Source of the DNA: Ruegeria atlantica
GTDB taxonomy: Bacteria; Pseudomonadota; Alphaproteobacteria; Rhodobacterales; Rhodobacteraceae
Direction of reading: 5' to 3'
Length of the DNA stretch: 64,000 bases
Assembly: GCF_013032455.1 (NCBI RefSeq)
Contig: NZ_WQCF01000010.1
Span: 1-64,000 of the forward strand
Below, piece after piece: positions 7,913-17,347 of this stretch. Position numbers and translations under genes: made by a program. How positions within the stretch are numbered: position 1 is the stretch's first letter; each line of letters begins with the position of its first letter. Under the pieces are notes generated by a model that saw only the letters and a list, made by a program, of their open reading frames with translations, ran no database searches and had not been told where the DNA came from.

Positions 7913-10002
7913 CGCCAGAACCTCCCCCAACCGCGGGACAGGTTCTGCGCCCGCGCCTCGCGGGTCACGCCGTAAAGCCGATTGCGCATGCTCAGCCGTG
8001 CGCCGCCGTCCCGCAGGACCGGGCGGATAGTTTGGGCGAGCTTGTTGCGCGACGGGCGCCCGGTCAGCCATGAGACGGGGATTTCCAGCCGGATGCCCTT
8101 GTCGAACGAGCCCTCACCGAATTCCTCGGAACTGACATTGGTCAAGGTGAAGAAAGCGCCGACCTTGAAGCCGTTGGTGAACTCGCGATCCAGCGCAAAG
8201 GTGGCGCCGTAGTCGCCGGCCAGATAGCGCCCGACATCGACCTGCGCGTGATACTCGCCGGGCAGATCGTAATAGGCCGAGGCGTGCCCGGTGGCGACAG
8301 TGTAATTCTGAAAGCCAAACAGCACGTCAAAGTCGCGCTGCGCCACGTAATTGGCCTCAACGCCAAGGGCCAGGCGGCTGTCGGTGGGATACCAGAGCAG
8401 CTCGGTCGAGAGCCCGCCGAACATGGTCTCGAGATAGCCCAGCGTGGTGCGGGCATAAAGATTGGTGCCGGGTCGCCACAGGTACTCGGCGGTCAGGTGC
8501 TCGATCCGCAGGTTGGATTCGCGGGCATAGATTGCCCAGTCCGAGCGCACATGCGGCAGCGGTGAATCCGAAACACGGGTGCTGTCATCCAGCGTGCTGA
8601 AGATCGGCAGCCGCAGGCCGGTGGACAGGGTAAAGCCGGGCGTCAGGGTGTAATCCAGCCCCAGCGCGGCCCCAACCTCGTACCGTAGCGGATCATCAGG
8701 GTCGAAGAACGAGAAGTTCAGATAGGGCCCGAACCGGTAGGAAAAATGCGGGAAGGCGTCGGTGAGGATGCCGCCATCGACCAGCGGAATGGTGTCCGAG
8801 ACCTCGGCTCGGGCAAAGCTGCGCCAGGCATTGTCGGGATCGTGTTCCAGCTCATAGAGGTCGTCACGGTTGACGCGTACCGCGCTGAGCGGCACGCCGC
8901 GCGACATCAGCGCGATGTTGAACTGTTCGGTCTGCGGCGGTTCCTCGTTGGCCAGCACGCGGGCGGTGCGTCCCAGCGCCTGGGCGGCTTGGCCATAGCG
9001 GGTGTTCTCGACCCCGACCTGAACAGTGTCGCTGCTGTCCGACAGGTAGACCAGCCGCAGCCCTTCCTGATCTAGCGCGCGCTGCAACCGGCCGCGGATG
9101 TCGCTTTGGGTGCGGTCCGCGGCGGCGGCAACCTGCGATCTGGGCCGCAGTGGCGGCGGCGCGGCGCCCTGCCCACCGGGGGTCACCGCTTTGCGCGGGT
9201 TGATGAAATAGCTGAAAGTCAGCCCCAGCGTGGTGCCATAGAGGTAGGATGTGGTTAGCTGCGTGCCGTTCTTGAACCGGTATTGTACCCCGAAATTGAT
9301 CGGCGAGTGGATGTCGAATCCGATATTGTCGCCTTCGGCGGTGTAGAGATCGGGGGAATACTCGGCCAGAAATGTCAGCCGGTCGTTTTGCTGCCAGCTG
9401 GCGCCGCCGAACAGGGCTGCGTCACCGCGAAACCAGTTGCCGAAATCCAGCTGGCCGGTTTCCCCGTCATTCGAGGAAGGCCGGGTCTCGAAACGGTCGC
9501 CGAAGATGCCCAGCGGGTTCGCAAACGCGCCGCGTCCGGCCATGCGTCCCCAGCCGATGCCGCCGGTCAGTTTGAACCGGTCGTGAAAGGTCTTTGTGGC
9601 CACGAAATACTCTGCGGCATAGACGCCGGTGCCGCCGAAATCGCGCAGCCCCATCACGATGGCCGGGCCGTGTTTGCTTTCTTCGCGCAACCGGAAATGG
9701 AAGTCGAAGCTGCGGTCGTAGCGGTCGCCGACCGCACCGTCGAACCCCTTGATATAGGCATAGCGGAAACTGCCAAGCGCCCAGGGCAGCATCTGGAAGG
9801 TCATGGTGCCTCGCGCGGTGTCCCGGAATCCTGCGGCAGTGAAGGCCAGGGTACCATCCTCGAACATCTCGGCGGTTGGGATCTCGAGCAGACCAGGCGT
9901 GCCATAAGTTGAGACTGACTGCGCCTCTGCGATGCCTGCCGCCCCCGCGCATACCAGTGCCAATAGATTGTTCCGCCGGGCTGTTGCTGCTCGATTTTTC
10001 AC
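7909..10002 (-). CDS. yjbH: YjbH/GfcD-like outer-membrane exopolysaccharide protein
   Basis: The 697-aa protein has a signal peptide (cleavage near AGIAEAQS) and is a YjbH-domain protein. The N-terminal part holds the YGTPGLLEIPTAEMFEDG start and alternating beta strands, and a long C-terminal part looks like an outer-membrane beta barrel. YjbH proteins are thought to help export or modify extracellular polysaccharide. It opens the minus-strand operon yjbH-yjbF-wza. Its start faces the start of the yjbE-like gene across 337 AT-rich bases, so the two units probably share regulation. Confidence 0.88.
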   Translation of the reverse strand: MKNRAATARRNNLLALVCAGAAGIAEAQSVSTYGTPGLLEIPTAEMFEDGTLAFTAAGFRDTARGTMTFQMLPWALGSFRYAYIKGFDGAVGDRYDRSFDFHFRLREESKHGPAIVMGLRDFGGTGVYAAEYFVATKTFHDRFKLTGGIGWGRMAGRGAFANPLGIFGDRFETRPSSNDGETGQLDFGNWFRGDAALFGGASWQQNDRLTFLAEYSPDLYTAEGDNIGFDIHSPINFGVQYRFKNGTQLTTSYLYGTTLGLTFSYFINPRKAVTPGGQGAAPPPLRPRSQVAAAADRTQSDIRGRLQRALDQEGLRLVYLSDSSDTVQVGVENTRYGQAAQALGRTARVLANEEPPQTEQFNIALMSRGVPLSAVRVNRDDLYELEHDPDNAWRSFARAEVSDTIPLVDGGILTDAFPHFSYRFGPYLNFSFFDPDDPLRYEVGAALGLDYTLTPGFTLSTGLRLPIFSTLDDSTRVSDSPLPHVRSDWAIYARESNLRIEHLTAEYLWRPGTNLYARTTLGYLETMFGGLSTELLWYPTDSRLALGVEANYVAQRDFDVLFGFQNYTVATGHASAYYDLPGEYHAQVDVGRYLAGDYGATFALDREFTNGFKVGAFFTLTNVSSEEFGEGSFDKGIRLEIPVSWLTGRPSRNKLAQTIRPVLRDGGARLSMRNRLYGVTREARAQNLSRGWGRFWR

Positions 10003-10339
10003 GTCATTTATCGCTTCCTGCCTTGCGCCTGACTAGCGGCTTTTGCGGAAGACATCTTGTTCCAAATCACCACCGATAAATGTTCTGAATAGGTGTGGCA
10101 CTTGTGCAATCTAAGCGGGTATCGTTTTCAATTTTTTTGCTTATTTATTGGCAGCATAGTGCGTTAAGAATGGTCCGTAACAAGGTTGAGTGAATTGATA
10201 TCTTGCGAGAGATACTATTTTTCAAATAACTGAATTAACGTGATTTTAAAAGAAAACTTCAAATCTCTCACCGATGTGGCATTCTCAGATTCGGATGGGA
10301 TAGATAGAGTTCAGCAACTCTAGTTATAGGAGATTAACG
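10003..10339. promoter_or_regulatory. AT-rich divergent promoter region, yjbH / yjbE
   Basis: The 337 bases hold no gene. The segment is markedly richer in A+T than its flanks and separates two divergent transcription units. A short inverted repeat, TATCT-(6)-AGATA, lies at 10199-10214. GTTATAGGAG at 10322-10331 serves as ribosome binding site for the yjbE-like gene. No experimentally known site is recognised. Confidence 0.5.
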
Positions 10340-10585
10340 ATGATCAGAACGACCCTTTTGATGCTTGTCGTTTCAACCAGCAGCGTGTCCGCGCAGAGCG
10401 TTGCCGAAAATGCGACCGCGACACAGGGTAACGGGGGCGCGGCGGAGGAGGCAGCAGCAGCCGGTGTGACCGGGTTTGTTCCGCTCGTGGCCCCGGCGCT
10501 TGGTGTGGTTGCAGCCGCCGCAGGTGTGGCCATTGCTGGCGGCGGTGGTGGCGATGCCACCAACAGCACGGTCAGCACCAACTAG
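10340..10585 (+). CDS. YjbE/GfcA-like small exported Gly/Ala-rich protein
   Basis: The 81-aa protein has a signal peptide (MIRTTLLMLVVSTSSVSAQS) and a low-complexity mature part. That part contains a hydrophobic stretch GVVAAAAGVAIAGGGGGD and ends in a Thr/Ser/Asn tail. This matches the size and texture of E. coli YjbE/GfcA, the small partner of YjbF, YjbG and YjbH. It is transcribed divergently from yjbH here, whereas the E. coli genes form one operon. Function is unknown. Assignment rests on composition and context more than on specific residues. Confidence 0.6.
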   Translation: MIRTTLLMLVVSTSSVSAQSVAENATATQGNGGAAEEAAAAGVTGFVPLVAPALGVVAAAAGVAIAGGGGGDATNSTVSTN

Positions 10586-10606
10586 GCCTCGGGCTTTGAA
10601 CCCCAA

Positions 10607-10638
10607 AAGAAAAAGCGCGCCATTCAGGCGCCCTTTCT
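10607..10638. terminator. Imperfect bidirectional terminator hairpin
   Basis: An imperfect stem, AGAAAAAGCGCGCC against GGCGCCCTTTCT with a short loop, lies between the convergent yjbE-like and BY-kinase genes. It has A-rich and T-rich flanks on both strands. Confidence 0.6.
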
Positions 10639-10657
10639 TCTGCACCGATGCTCGTAT

Positions 10658-12793
10658 TTAATTGGTGTAATAGCTGCTTGCGTAAATGCCGTAGGAATAG
10701 CCGTAATGTTCGGCGCTGCGGGGGTTGATCTGGCCCAGAATAAGGCCGGTAAAGCGCTGGTTGTCGGTATGGAACAGGCGCATGGTCTCGGCAACATCCT
10801 GTTCGGACGTGCCGTTCCACTTGGTCGTCAGCAACACCGCATCCGCGCTGCGCGCGATCAGGCGCGCGTCAGACACCAGCAGGGTTGGCGGCGTGTCGAT
10901 AAGGATGATGTCGTAGATTTGGCGCATGTCTTCCAGAAATTGCCGGAACCGATCCGAGGCGAACAGATCCGCCGCATTGGCCGAGGTCTTCTCGCCAACC
11001 ATAACGTCACAACCCAGCAGCGGTTCTTGAAAGATGGCGTCCTGCGCCGCTAGCTCTCCGGAAAGAACCGACACGATCCCTTTTTGCGGCACGTCCTGCA
11101 GCTGCGCTGTCATGGTCAAGCGCCGGATATCACCCTCGACCAACAGGACCCGCTTGCCGATTCCAACAAAGTTCTGCGCCAGTGCCAATGTGTTCGTGGT
11201 TTTACCCTCACCCGGCAAGGATGACGTGATCACCACGACCTGCGGCGGGTGGTCCACATTGGACAGCATCAGCGAGGTGCGCAGGTTGCGCACCGCCTCA
11301 GCGGTGGCCGAAGAGGGCTTGTCGGCGAGATACTCCAGAACCTTGCGGTGCCCGCGGCCTGGAAATATCGGGATCTGACCCAGAACGCTGTAGCCGGTTT
11401 TGCGCTCCAGTTCCTGCGCGGACCGAAAACCTTTATTTCGTGCCTCGATCAACAGCACGATCGCCGCGCCCAGCAAAACGCCCAGAATGGCCGAAACTGC
11501 GAGGATCAGGGACTTTTTTGGCTCGGACGGGATGCTGGGGATCACTGCACGCGACAATTGTCGGCTGTCGGCTTTCTGAATGCCTTCCTGCGCCGATGTT
11601 TCTTTCAGTCGGGCCAGGAAATACTCATACAGCAACCGCACCGCTTCGGCCTCGCGTGCAAGTTGCTGCAGTGTGATCAGGTCTGCACTTTGCTGCGCGA
11701 TCTGCTGGCGCAGTTCTTCGGCAGAGTGCGTCAAGGCCTGAACCTGTTGCGCCGCCCGCTGGGCTTCAATTTCTTTGTGCGCCGTCAGGCGCTGAAAGGC
11801 GGCGTCAAAGGCGGCTACGCCACCGCCGGTGTTTTCGATCCTTGCGAAAAGGCGGTGCAATTGCGGGTCCTGGCTGACCTCGGCCTGCGCCGCGCGGCTA
11901 TCGGCCATGCTAAGGGCGTCAAACCGTGCCTGTGCCGTTGCGCGGTTCGTCTCGGCCGCCACGCGGCGTTCGCGCAGATCCTTCAGCTGAACCTCCTGCA
12001 CTTGCAGAGCTTCAGGAGAGATCAAGGCCGTTTTCGAGTTGAACTCATTGATCTTCGCCTCGGCGGCTTCCAGTTCGATCTGCAGCTCGGCAACCCGGTC
12101 GGTCAACCAAGCAGTCGCCTGTTCGGTTGCTTCGAATTTCACTTCGATCTGGTTCAGGACGTACAGTTCGACAATGGTGTCCGCGATCTGGGCCGATTTT
12201 TGCGCCGCTTCTGTCTCGACCGTCACAGTGAACACCAGGCTCTGCGGTATGTTGCGCACCGATATCTTCCGCAGCAGGGCAGAGATCACATCGTCACGGG
12301 TCAGCTGTTTGGTCAGCGCCTCGGGCGCTGGTTCAGTGCTGGTCTGAATCCCGAACAGAGATTGAACAAACTGCTTTGTCCCGCTGAGCGCTGAGGCTGG
12401 CTGAAGCGCGGCGTTGAACTCCGGATCGGATACCAGATCCAGCCGGTCTACAACCTTGCCCATCAGGCCGCGAGATTTTAGTACCTCCAGCTCGGAATAG
12501 ACTTCCGCCGTATCGCCAGCCAGACCGCCAACCACGCTTTGCAGATTCACAACGCTGGACTGATCAGTTTCCAGCATGACCACAGCGGTGGATTTGTACA
12601 ACGGCACCGCGGCAACAAAGGCGTAATATGCCCCGAACACAATCGCCACGGCGGTGGACAATGCAATGATCCACTTGCCGCGCCACAAAGTATCCAGCAG
12701 CGCGACCAGATCAACCGCGTCGCCTTCGGGGGTGTCTGAGGTCGTTGGCCGCGCCGTCATCAACGGCGCTGTGTGTATCGGAGATTGCTTCAT
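10658..12793 (-). CDS. BY-kinase / polysaccharide co-polymerase (Wzc/ExoP-like)
   Basis: The protein is 711 aa from the ATG at 12793; an in-frame ATG at 12829 would add 12 residues. Order of parts: cytoplasmic N-terminus, first membrane segment (about 42-60), Wzz domain with long periplasmic coiled coils (about 220-395), second membrane segment (about 428-448), then the kinase domain. The kinase has Walker A PGEGKTTN (about 527-534), the A' strand [10 protein letters not shown] and Walker B IILIDTPP. The tail carries six tyrosines in 13 residues ([14 protein letters not shown]), the usual autophosphorylation cluster. Such proteins control chain length and export through Wza. It lies just downstream of the ExoY-like gene on the same strand. 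Confidence 0.93.
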   Translation of the reverse strand: MKQSPIHTAPLMTARPTTSDTPEGDAVDLVALLDTLWRGKWIIALSTAVAIVFGAYYAFVAAVPLYKSTAVVMLETDQSSVVNLQSVVGGLAGDTAEVYSELEVLKSRGLMGKVVDRLDLVSDPEFNAALQPASALSGTKQFVQSLFGIQTSTEPAPEALTKQLTRDDVISALLRKISVRNIPQSLVFTVTVETEAAQKSAQIADTIVELYVLNQIEVKFEATEQATAWLTDRVAELQIELEAAEAKINEFNSKTALISPEALQVQEVQLKDLRERRVAAETNRATAQARFDALSMADSRAAQAEVSQDPQLHRLFARIENTGGGVAAFDAAFQRLTAHKEIEAQRAAQQVQALTHSAEELRQQIAQQSADLITLQQLAREAEAVRLLYEYFLARLKETSAQEGIQKADSRQLSRAVIPSIPSEPKKSLILAVSAILGVLLGAAIVLLIEARNKGFRSAQELERKTGYSVLGQIPIFPGRGHRKVLEYLADKPSSATAEAVRNLRTSLMLSNVDHPPQVVVITSSLPGEGKTTNTLALAQNFVGIGKRVLLVEGDIRRLTMTAQLQDVPQKGIVSVLSGELAAQDAIFQEPLLGCDVMVGEKTSANAADLFASDRFRQFLEDMRQIYDIILIDTPPTLLVSDARLIARSADAVLLTTKWNGTSEQDVAETMRLFHTDNQRFTGLILGQINPRSAEHYGYSYGIYASSYYTN

Positions 12794-12889
12794 AGCGAGC
12801 TTAAGATTCCAAATGTTCAGCACACGCATAACGCGTGTAATTTCGTTCTATACAGTCCCCATAATCGAGAAAAAAGAGCCGCAAATCCG

Positions 12890-13576
12890 CTACCGCCCCG
12901 TTCGCAAAACCAATATGTGAAACGTGCGAACAATGATCTTAAGGTCCATGACAAAGTTGCGTTGGGTAAGATAGTCGACATCCATTGCTACCCGTTCGCC
13001 ATAGGTGACTTCGTTGCGCCCCGAGACCTGCCACAATCCGGTGATCCCCGGTTTTTGCACCAGATAGGCTGACGCTGAACTGCCGTATTTGACCAGTTCT
13101 GTGGCTACAACAGGGCGCGGTCCGACAAAGCTCATCTCACCCTTCAGCACGTTCCAGATTTGCGGAAGTTCGTCCAAGCTGGTCTCGCGCAATAGACGAC
13201 CTAGTTGGTTGATCCTGGGATCGTGGATCAGCTTGTGATCGCGGTCCCATTCCGCCGCTGCCTCGGGGTGGGCGTCCAGATAACTTTGCAATCGCGACTC
13301 GGCATCTACGACCATGCTGCGAATCTTCCAACATTTAAATGGTTTAGCGTCTTTCCCCACACGGGTATGGCCAAAAAATCCCGGCCCCCCATCCTGACGT
13401 ACGAGGCACCACAAAACCAAAACTACTGGTATCACAGCAGGCAACAGCAGAATCGCGAGGACAATGTCAAAAACGCGCTTTCCCGCTCGGGAATACAGGC
13501 CAAAGGGCTCTGCTATTTCGCTAGACGTTTTCGTTGAACTGTTTTTTAAAGTTATGGAGGAAGTGAAATCCAACAT
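12890..13576 (-). CDS. ExoY/WbaP-type undecaprenyl-phosphate sugar phosphotransferase
   Basis: The 228-aa protein has one N-terminal membrane segment (about 34-56) and the bacterial sugar transferase domain: KRVFDIVLAILLLP, KCWKIRSMV, RLLRETSLDELPQIWNVLKG, MSFVGPRP and the terminal DLKIIVRTF block. It starts polysaccharide repeat-unit synthesis by moving a sugar phosphate onto undecaprenyl phosphate at the inner membrane. The short form without extra membrane helices resembles ExoY. It leads a two-gene minus-strand unit with the BY-kinase, 96 bases apart. Confidence 0.93.
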   Translation of the reverse strand: MLDFTSSITLKNSSTKTSSEIAEPFGLYSRAGKRVFDIVLAILLLPAVIPVVLVLWCLVRQDGGPGFFGHTRVGKDAKPFKCWKIRSMVVDAESRLQSYLDAHPEAAAEWDRDHKLIHDPRINQLGRLLRETSLDELPQIWNVLKGEMSFVGPRPVVATELVKYGSSASAYLVQKPGITGLWQVSGRNEVTYGERVAMDVDYLTQRNFVMDLKIIVRTFHILVLRTGR

Positions 13577-14015
13577 CAGAAGTATCCAGCAACCTCACCG
13601 CAACTGTACTTGGAAGAAGTACTTCAGCGGGACATCGGATATGCTCCAATCGTAAACAAAAGCTTAAGATCGAAAGTGACTCTTCGGATAGGTTGCTCCG
13701 CACCTCTGCAACTGCTGTTCTGTAATCGCATTCGCGTAAGGCGCTTAAATTTCTTCAATTTGCAAATTACACCTATAGGTAGATCAGTGATAAGCGGCTG
13801 AAGGGTTGAGTTTCGAAGGAAGCGGATGAAGTTTCGACCGACGCCACCTTACGTCTGTCCCATGGCGAATTGCCTAACTTGCCCTTAGGTCGTCGCGCCC
13901 GTTCACAATCTAGTGTTGCAACGATCAAAATGATCTGGATGATCGGATGCACCACGGTCGCAGCACGCGGTCAGCCGTCGCAATGACGGCGCTAACAATA
14001 ATTGGGGAGAAATAA
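13577..14015. other. Non-coding spacer between exopolysaccharide and peptide-ABC loci
   Basis: These 439 bases separate divergent genes and contain only short frames without family-like content. The last part has GGGGAGAAA at 14003-14011, the ribosome binding site for the binding-protein gene at 14016. No terminator or RNA gene could be identified. Confidence 0.5.
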
Positions 14016-15596
14016 ATGAAGCTAAGAAATCTGATGATTGCCGCCAGTGCGACGGCACTGATGGCGGCTGGCGCATCGGCTGAAACCCTGCGCTGGGCGC
14101 GGGCTGGTGATGCGCTGACACTGGATCCGCACTCGCAAAACGAAGGTCCGTCACACACCATTCGCCACCAGATGTACGAACCGCTGATCATCCGCGACGT
14201 GACCGGCGCGTTTGAGCCTGCACTGGCGACCGAGTGGGGTCCCAAGGCCGACGATCCGAACGTTTGGGTTTTCAAACTGCGTGAGGGCGTAAAGTTCCAC
14301 GACGGTGCGGATTTCAACGCCGAAGACGTGGTGTTCAGCTTTGAGCGCGCCAAGCAGCCGAATTCCGACATGAAAGAGCTGATCGGTTCGATCACCGAAG
14401 TGCGTGCGGTTGACGATTACACCGTCGAGATTGTCACGGATGGTCCGAACCCGATCCTGCCGTCGAACCTGACCAACCTGTTCATTCTGGACAAGGGTTG
14501 GGCCGAGGCGAATGACACAGTCAATGTTCAGGATTTCGAAGGCGGCGAAATCACCTATGCCACCACCAATGCCAACGGTACGGGGCCCTATATCCTTCAA
14601 AGCCGCGAGCCTGACGTCAAGACGGTGATGGTGCGCAACGACAATTATTGGGGCATTGACCAGTTCCCGATGGAAGTGACCGAGATTGTCTATACCCCGA
14701 TCCAGAACGCTGCGACCCGCGTGGCCGCGATGCTGTCGGGTGAGGTGAACTTCCTGCAGGATATGCCAGTGCAGGACATTGAACGCGTCAATGGTGCCGA
14801 TGGTCTGATGGTTAAGCAGGCTCCGCAGAACCGCGTGATCTTCTTTGGTATGAATCAGGGGGCTGATGACATCGAAGCGGACAACGTTGATGGCAAGAAC
14901 CCTCTGGCTGATGTGCGTGTGCGTCAGGCGATGTCGATGGCGATCAACCGTGATGCGATCAAGCAGATCGTGATGCGCGGCCAGTCGCAGCCTGCAGGCA
15001 TGATCGCTCCGCCCTTCGTGAACGGCTGGACCGCTGAGATGGATGGTGAGTCCTCCACCGATCTCGAAAAGGCCAAGGAACTGATGGCCGAGGCAGGTTA
15101 CGGCGATGGCTTCTCGCTTCGGCTAGACTGCCCGAATGATCGCTACATCAACGACGAAGCGATCTGTCAGGCGGCCGTTGGTATGCTGGGCCAGATTGGC
15201 GTGACTGTAAATCTGGACGCCAAGCCCAAGGCGCAGCACTTCCCGCTGATCACCGATGGCAAGACAGACTTCTACATGCTGGGTTGGGGTGTGCCGACAT
15301 ATGACTCGGAATACATTTTCAACTTCCTTGTGCATGGGCGCGAGGACGATATCGGCACATGGAACGGCACCGGCTATCAGGACGATGCGCTGGACGAAAA
15401 GATCAAATCGCTTGCCTCGAATACCGATCTTGATGCTCGGAATGCCGACATCGCCGATATCTGGCGTGTGGTGCAGGACGAAGCGCTTTACATCCCCATT
15501 CACCACCAGGTTCTGAATTGGGGCATGGCCGAAGGTGTGGGCATCGAAGTGGATGCCGAAGACCAGCCCAAGGTCAAATACTTCACGATGAACTGA
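14016..15596 (+). CDS. ABC transporter substrate-binding protein, peptide family (SBP_bac_5), copy 1
   Basis: The 526-aa protein has a clean signal peptide (cleavage near ASA-ET). A family 5 solute-binding fold follows: LTLDPHSQNEG, FKLREGVKFHDGADF, DVVFSFERA, and the C-terminal DEALYIPIHH. It captures an oligopeptide or similar ligand in the periplasm and delivers it to the permeases encoded at 17.3-19.3 kb. It shares long blocks with copy 2, for example CPNDRYINDEAICQA, so the pair arose by tandem duplication. An intrinsic terminator after its stop would raise the level of this first gene relative to the rest, a common feature of binding-protein genes. Confidence 0.93.
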   Translation: MKLRNLMIAASATALMAAGASAETLRWARAGDALTLDPHSQNEGPSHTIRHQMYEPLIIRDVTGAFEPALATEWGPKADDPNVWVFKLREGVKFHDGADFNAEDVVFSFERAKQPNSDMKELIGSITEVRAVDDYTVEIVTDGPNPILPSNLTNLFILDKGWAEANDTVNVQDFEGGEITYATTNANGTGPYILQSREPDVKTVMVRNDNYWGIDQFPMEVTEIVYTPIQNAATRVAAMLSGEVNFLQDMPVQDIERVNGADGLMVKQAPQNRVIFFGMNQGADDIEADNVDGKNPLADVRVRQAMSMAINRDAIKQIVMRGQSQPAGMIAPPFVNGWTAEMDGESSTDLEKAKELMAEAGYGDGFSLRLDCPNDRYINDEAICQAAVGMLGQIGVTVNLDAKPKAQHFPLITDGKTDFYMLGWGVPTYDSEYIFNFLVHGREDDIGTWNGTGYQDDALDEKIKSLASNTDLDARNADIADIWRVVQDEALYIPIHHQVLNWGMAEGVGIEVDAEDQPKVKYFTMN

Positions 15597-15616
15597 AGTA
15601 ACTAGTTCAGTGACTT

Positions 15617-15647
15617 GGCAGGGCGCGATCTTCACGCCCTGCCTTTT
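15617..15647 (+). terminator. Intrinsic terminator / attenuator after first binding protein
   Basis: A perfect 9-bp stem (GGCAGGGCG with CGCCCTGCC, 9-base loop) is followed by TTTT. It sits between two binding-protein genes of one apparent operon, so partial read-through is likely. Confidence 0.85.
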
Positions 15648-15698
15648 GCGTTATCCTTCAACACCGCCCCTGTGCGGGACACTCACGGAGATTTCGCC

Positions 15699-17264
15699 AT
15701 GATCCTTAGAAACAGTGCCATTGGTCTGGCAATGTTGGCTGCAACCAGCGTACTTGCCGCCGAGTTCAAATGGGCCTCGACCACCGATCCGCAGACGATG
15801 GACCCGCACGCAGTTAACTCGGCCCCGGTTCTGGGTTTTCTCAATAACGTCTACGAAGGGCTTGTCCGCCGCGACAAACACATGCAGGTCGAACCAGCAC
15901 TGGCGGTCAGTTGGGAGCCGATCGGCGATGGTGAAGGCTGGCGTTTCAACCTGCGTGAAGGCGTAACCTTCCATGATGGCAGCACATTTGACTCTCAGGA
16001 CGTACTGTTCAGCTACCAGCGCGCCTCGGGCGAGGCCGCCGATACCCGCAGCTGGTTCGCACCGATCAGCGAGGTGATCGTGGTCGATGACTACACGGTC
16101 GACTTTATGACCACCGCGCCGAACCCTCTGTTTCCGTCGTCCATCGCCAACTGGATGATCATGGATCAGGGCTGGGCTGAGGCCAATGATGCCGTCGTTC
16201 CGGACAAAGAGGCCGGTAATTACGCCACGCTGAATGCCAACGGCACTGGCGCATTCAAAATCACAGCGCGTGAGCCCGGTTTGCGCACGGTTGTGGAGCC
16301 ATTTAACGACTGGTGGGGTGAACCAGAACACAACATTACCCGCGCTGAGTTTACGCCGATTCAGAACCCGGCTACCGCCGTCGCGGCGCTGTTGTCCGGC
16401 GATGTTGACATGATCAACCCGGTGCCGATTCAGGACGTGGCGCGCCTGCAAGGCAACGATGAGGTGGATGTCATTCAGGGGATCGAGGCGCGCGTTATCA
16501 TGCTGGGGTTTGATCATCAGGCGGAAACGCTGAAATACACTGATGATGCGGGTAAACCCAACCCGTTCCGCGATCCGCGCGTGCGCAAAGCCGTGGCGCA
16601 GGCGGTCAATGTTGATGCCATTCTTGCCACTATCATGCGCGGCAATGCCGAGGCGGCCTCGCAATTGGTCAGCCCTGCAATGAGCGGCTATTCCTCGGCC
16701 CATGCTGATCGCCCAGCCTACGATGTCGAGGCCGCCAAGGCATTGTTGGCTGAAGCGGGGTATGCAGACGGCTTTTCCTTCGGATTGAAATGTCCAAATG
16801 ACCGCTATCTGAATGATGAGGCCGTCTGTCAGGCTGTGGTTTCTATGTTGGCCCAGGTCGGTATCACGGCCGAATTGGACGCCATGCCCGTGCGCAATTA
16901 CTGGCCCGAACTGCGCGAGGACAATTACGACATGTACTTGTTGGGCTGGAGCCCCGGCACATTCGATGCTGAACATCCGGTGCGGTTCCTTGTGGCGACA
17001 CCCAATGAGGAAAAGAAACTGGGCAGCTGGAATTTCGGTGGCTTCTCGAATGCGCGGGTGGATGAGTTGTTGCCGGTGATCCAGTCGGAATTGGATGAGG
17101 CCAAACGTCAGGCCATGCTGGACGAGGTCACGCAGATCATTCAGGACGAGCAGGTCTATGTACCGCTCTACGTGCAGCCCTTGGTCTGGGGTGCGCGCAG
17201 CAATGTCGATCTGACGCAGCGCCCGGACAACTTCTTTCTGCTGCGCTGGGTAACGGTGAACTGA
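15699..17264 (+). CDS. ABC transporter substrate-binding protein, peptide family (SBP_bac_5), copy 2
   Basis: The 521-aa protein starts at the ATG at 15699, preceded by CGGAG with 8-base spacing; the frame is open to 15615. The signal peptide ends near VLAAEF. The mature part is a family 5 binding fold (TMDPHAVNS, FNLREGVTFHDGSTF, EQVYVPLYVQP). It is clearly paralogous to copy 1, including the CPNDRY-NDEA-CQA block and the LGW motif near residue 415, but the two differ over much of their length. Two binding proteins for one permease set suggest two related ligands. Confidence 0.93.
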   Translation: MILRNSAIGLAMLAATSVLAAEFKWASTTDPQTMDPHAVNSAPVLGFLNNVYEGLVRRDKHMQVEPALAVSWEPIGDGEGWRFNLREGVTFHDGSTFDSQDVLFSYQRASGEAADTRSWFAPISEVIVVDDYTVDFMTTAPNPLFPSSIANWMIMDQGWAEANDAVVPDKEAGNYATLNANGTGAFKITAREPGLRTVVEPFNDWWGEPEHNITRAEFTPIQNPATAVAALLSGDVDMINPVPIQDVARLQGNDEVDVIQGIEARVIMLGFDHQAETLKYTDDAGKPNPFRDPRVRKAVAQAVNVDAILATIMRGNAEAASQLVSPAMSGYSSAHADRPAYDVEAAKALLAEAGYADGFSFGLKCPNDRYLNDEAVCQAVVSMLAQVGITAELDAMPVRNYWPELREDNYDMYLLGWSPGTFDAEHPVRFLVATPNEEKKLGSWNFGGFSNARVDELLPVIQSELDEAKRQAMLDEVTQIIQDEQVYVPLYVQPLVWGARSNVDLTQRPDNFFLLRWVTVN

Positions 17265-17295
17265 TGGAACGTCGCGTCTGTCTGTTAGCGATACC

Positions 17296-17311
17296 TTGAC
17301 CATCTGGTCAA
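17296..17311. promoter_or_regulatory. Perfect palindrome, possible operator
   Basis: TTGACCA-TC-TGGTCAA is a perfect inverted repeat in the 83-base gap between the second binding protein and the first permease gene. Size and symmetry resemble GntR-type operators, but a short mRNA hairpin is equally possible. No regulator gene lies nearby. Confidence 0.4.
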
Positions 17312-17347
17312 AGCCAGCCTAGAGAGACCGATCAACGAGGGAAACGA

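Noticed and set aside
11249-12394. 381-codon plus-strand frame opposite the BY-kinase
   Set aside because: Antisense shadow; the kinase motifs are on the minus strand.
13610-13801. 63-codon frame in the spacer before the peptide importer
   Set aside because: No ribosome binding site, no recognisable composition, and it lies in a region where short frames occur on both strands.
15651-17303. 550-codon minus-strand frame opposite the second binding protein
   Set aside because: Same reason: a mirror frame of a clear SBP_bac_5 gene with no family-like content.
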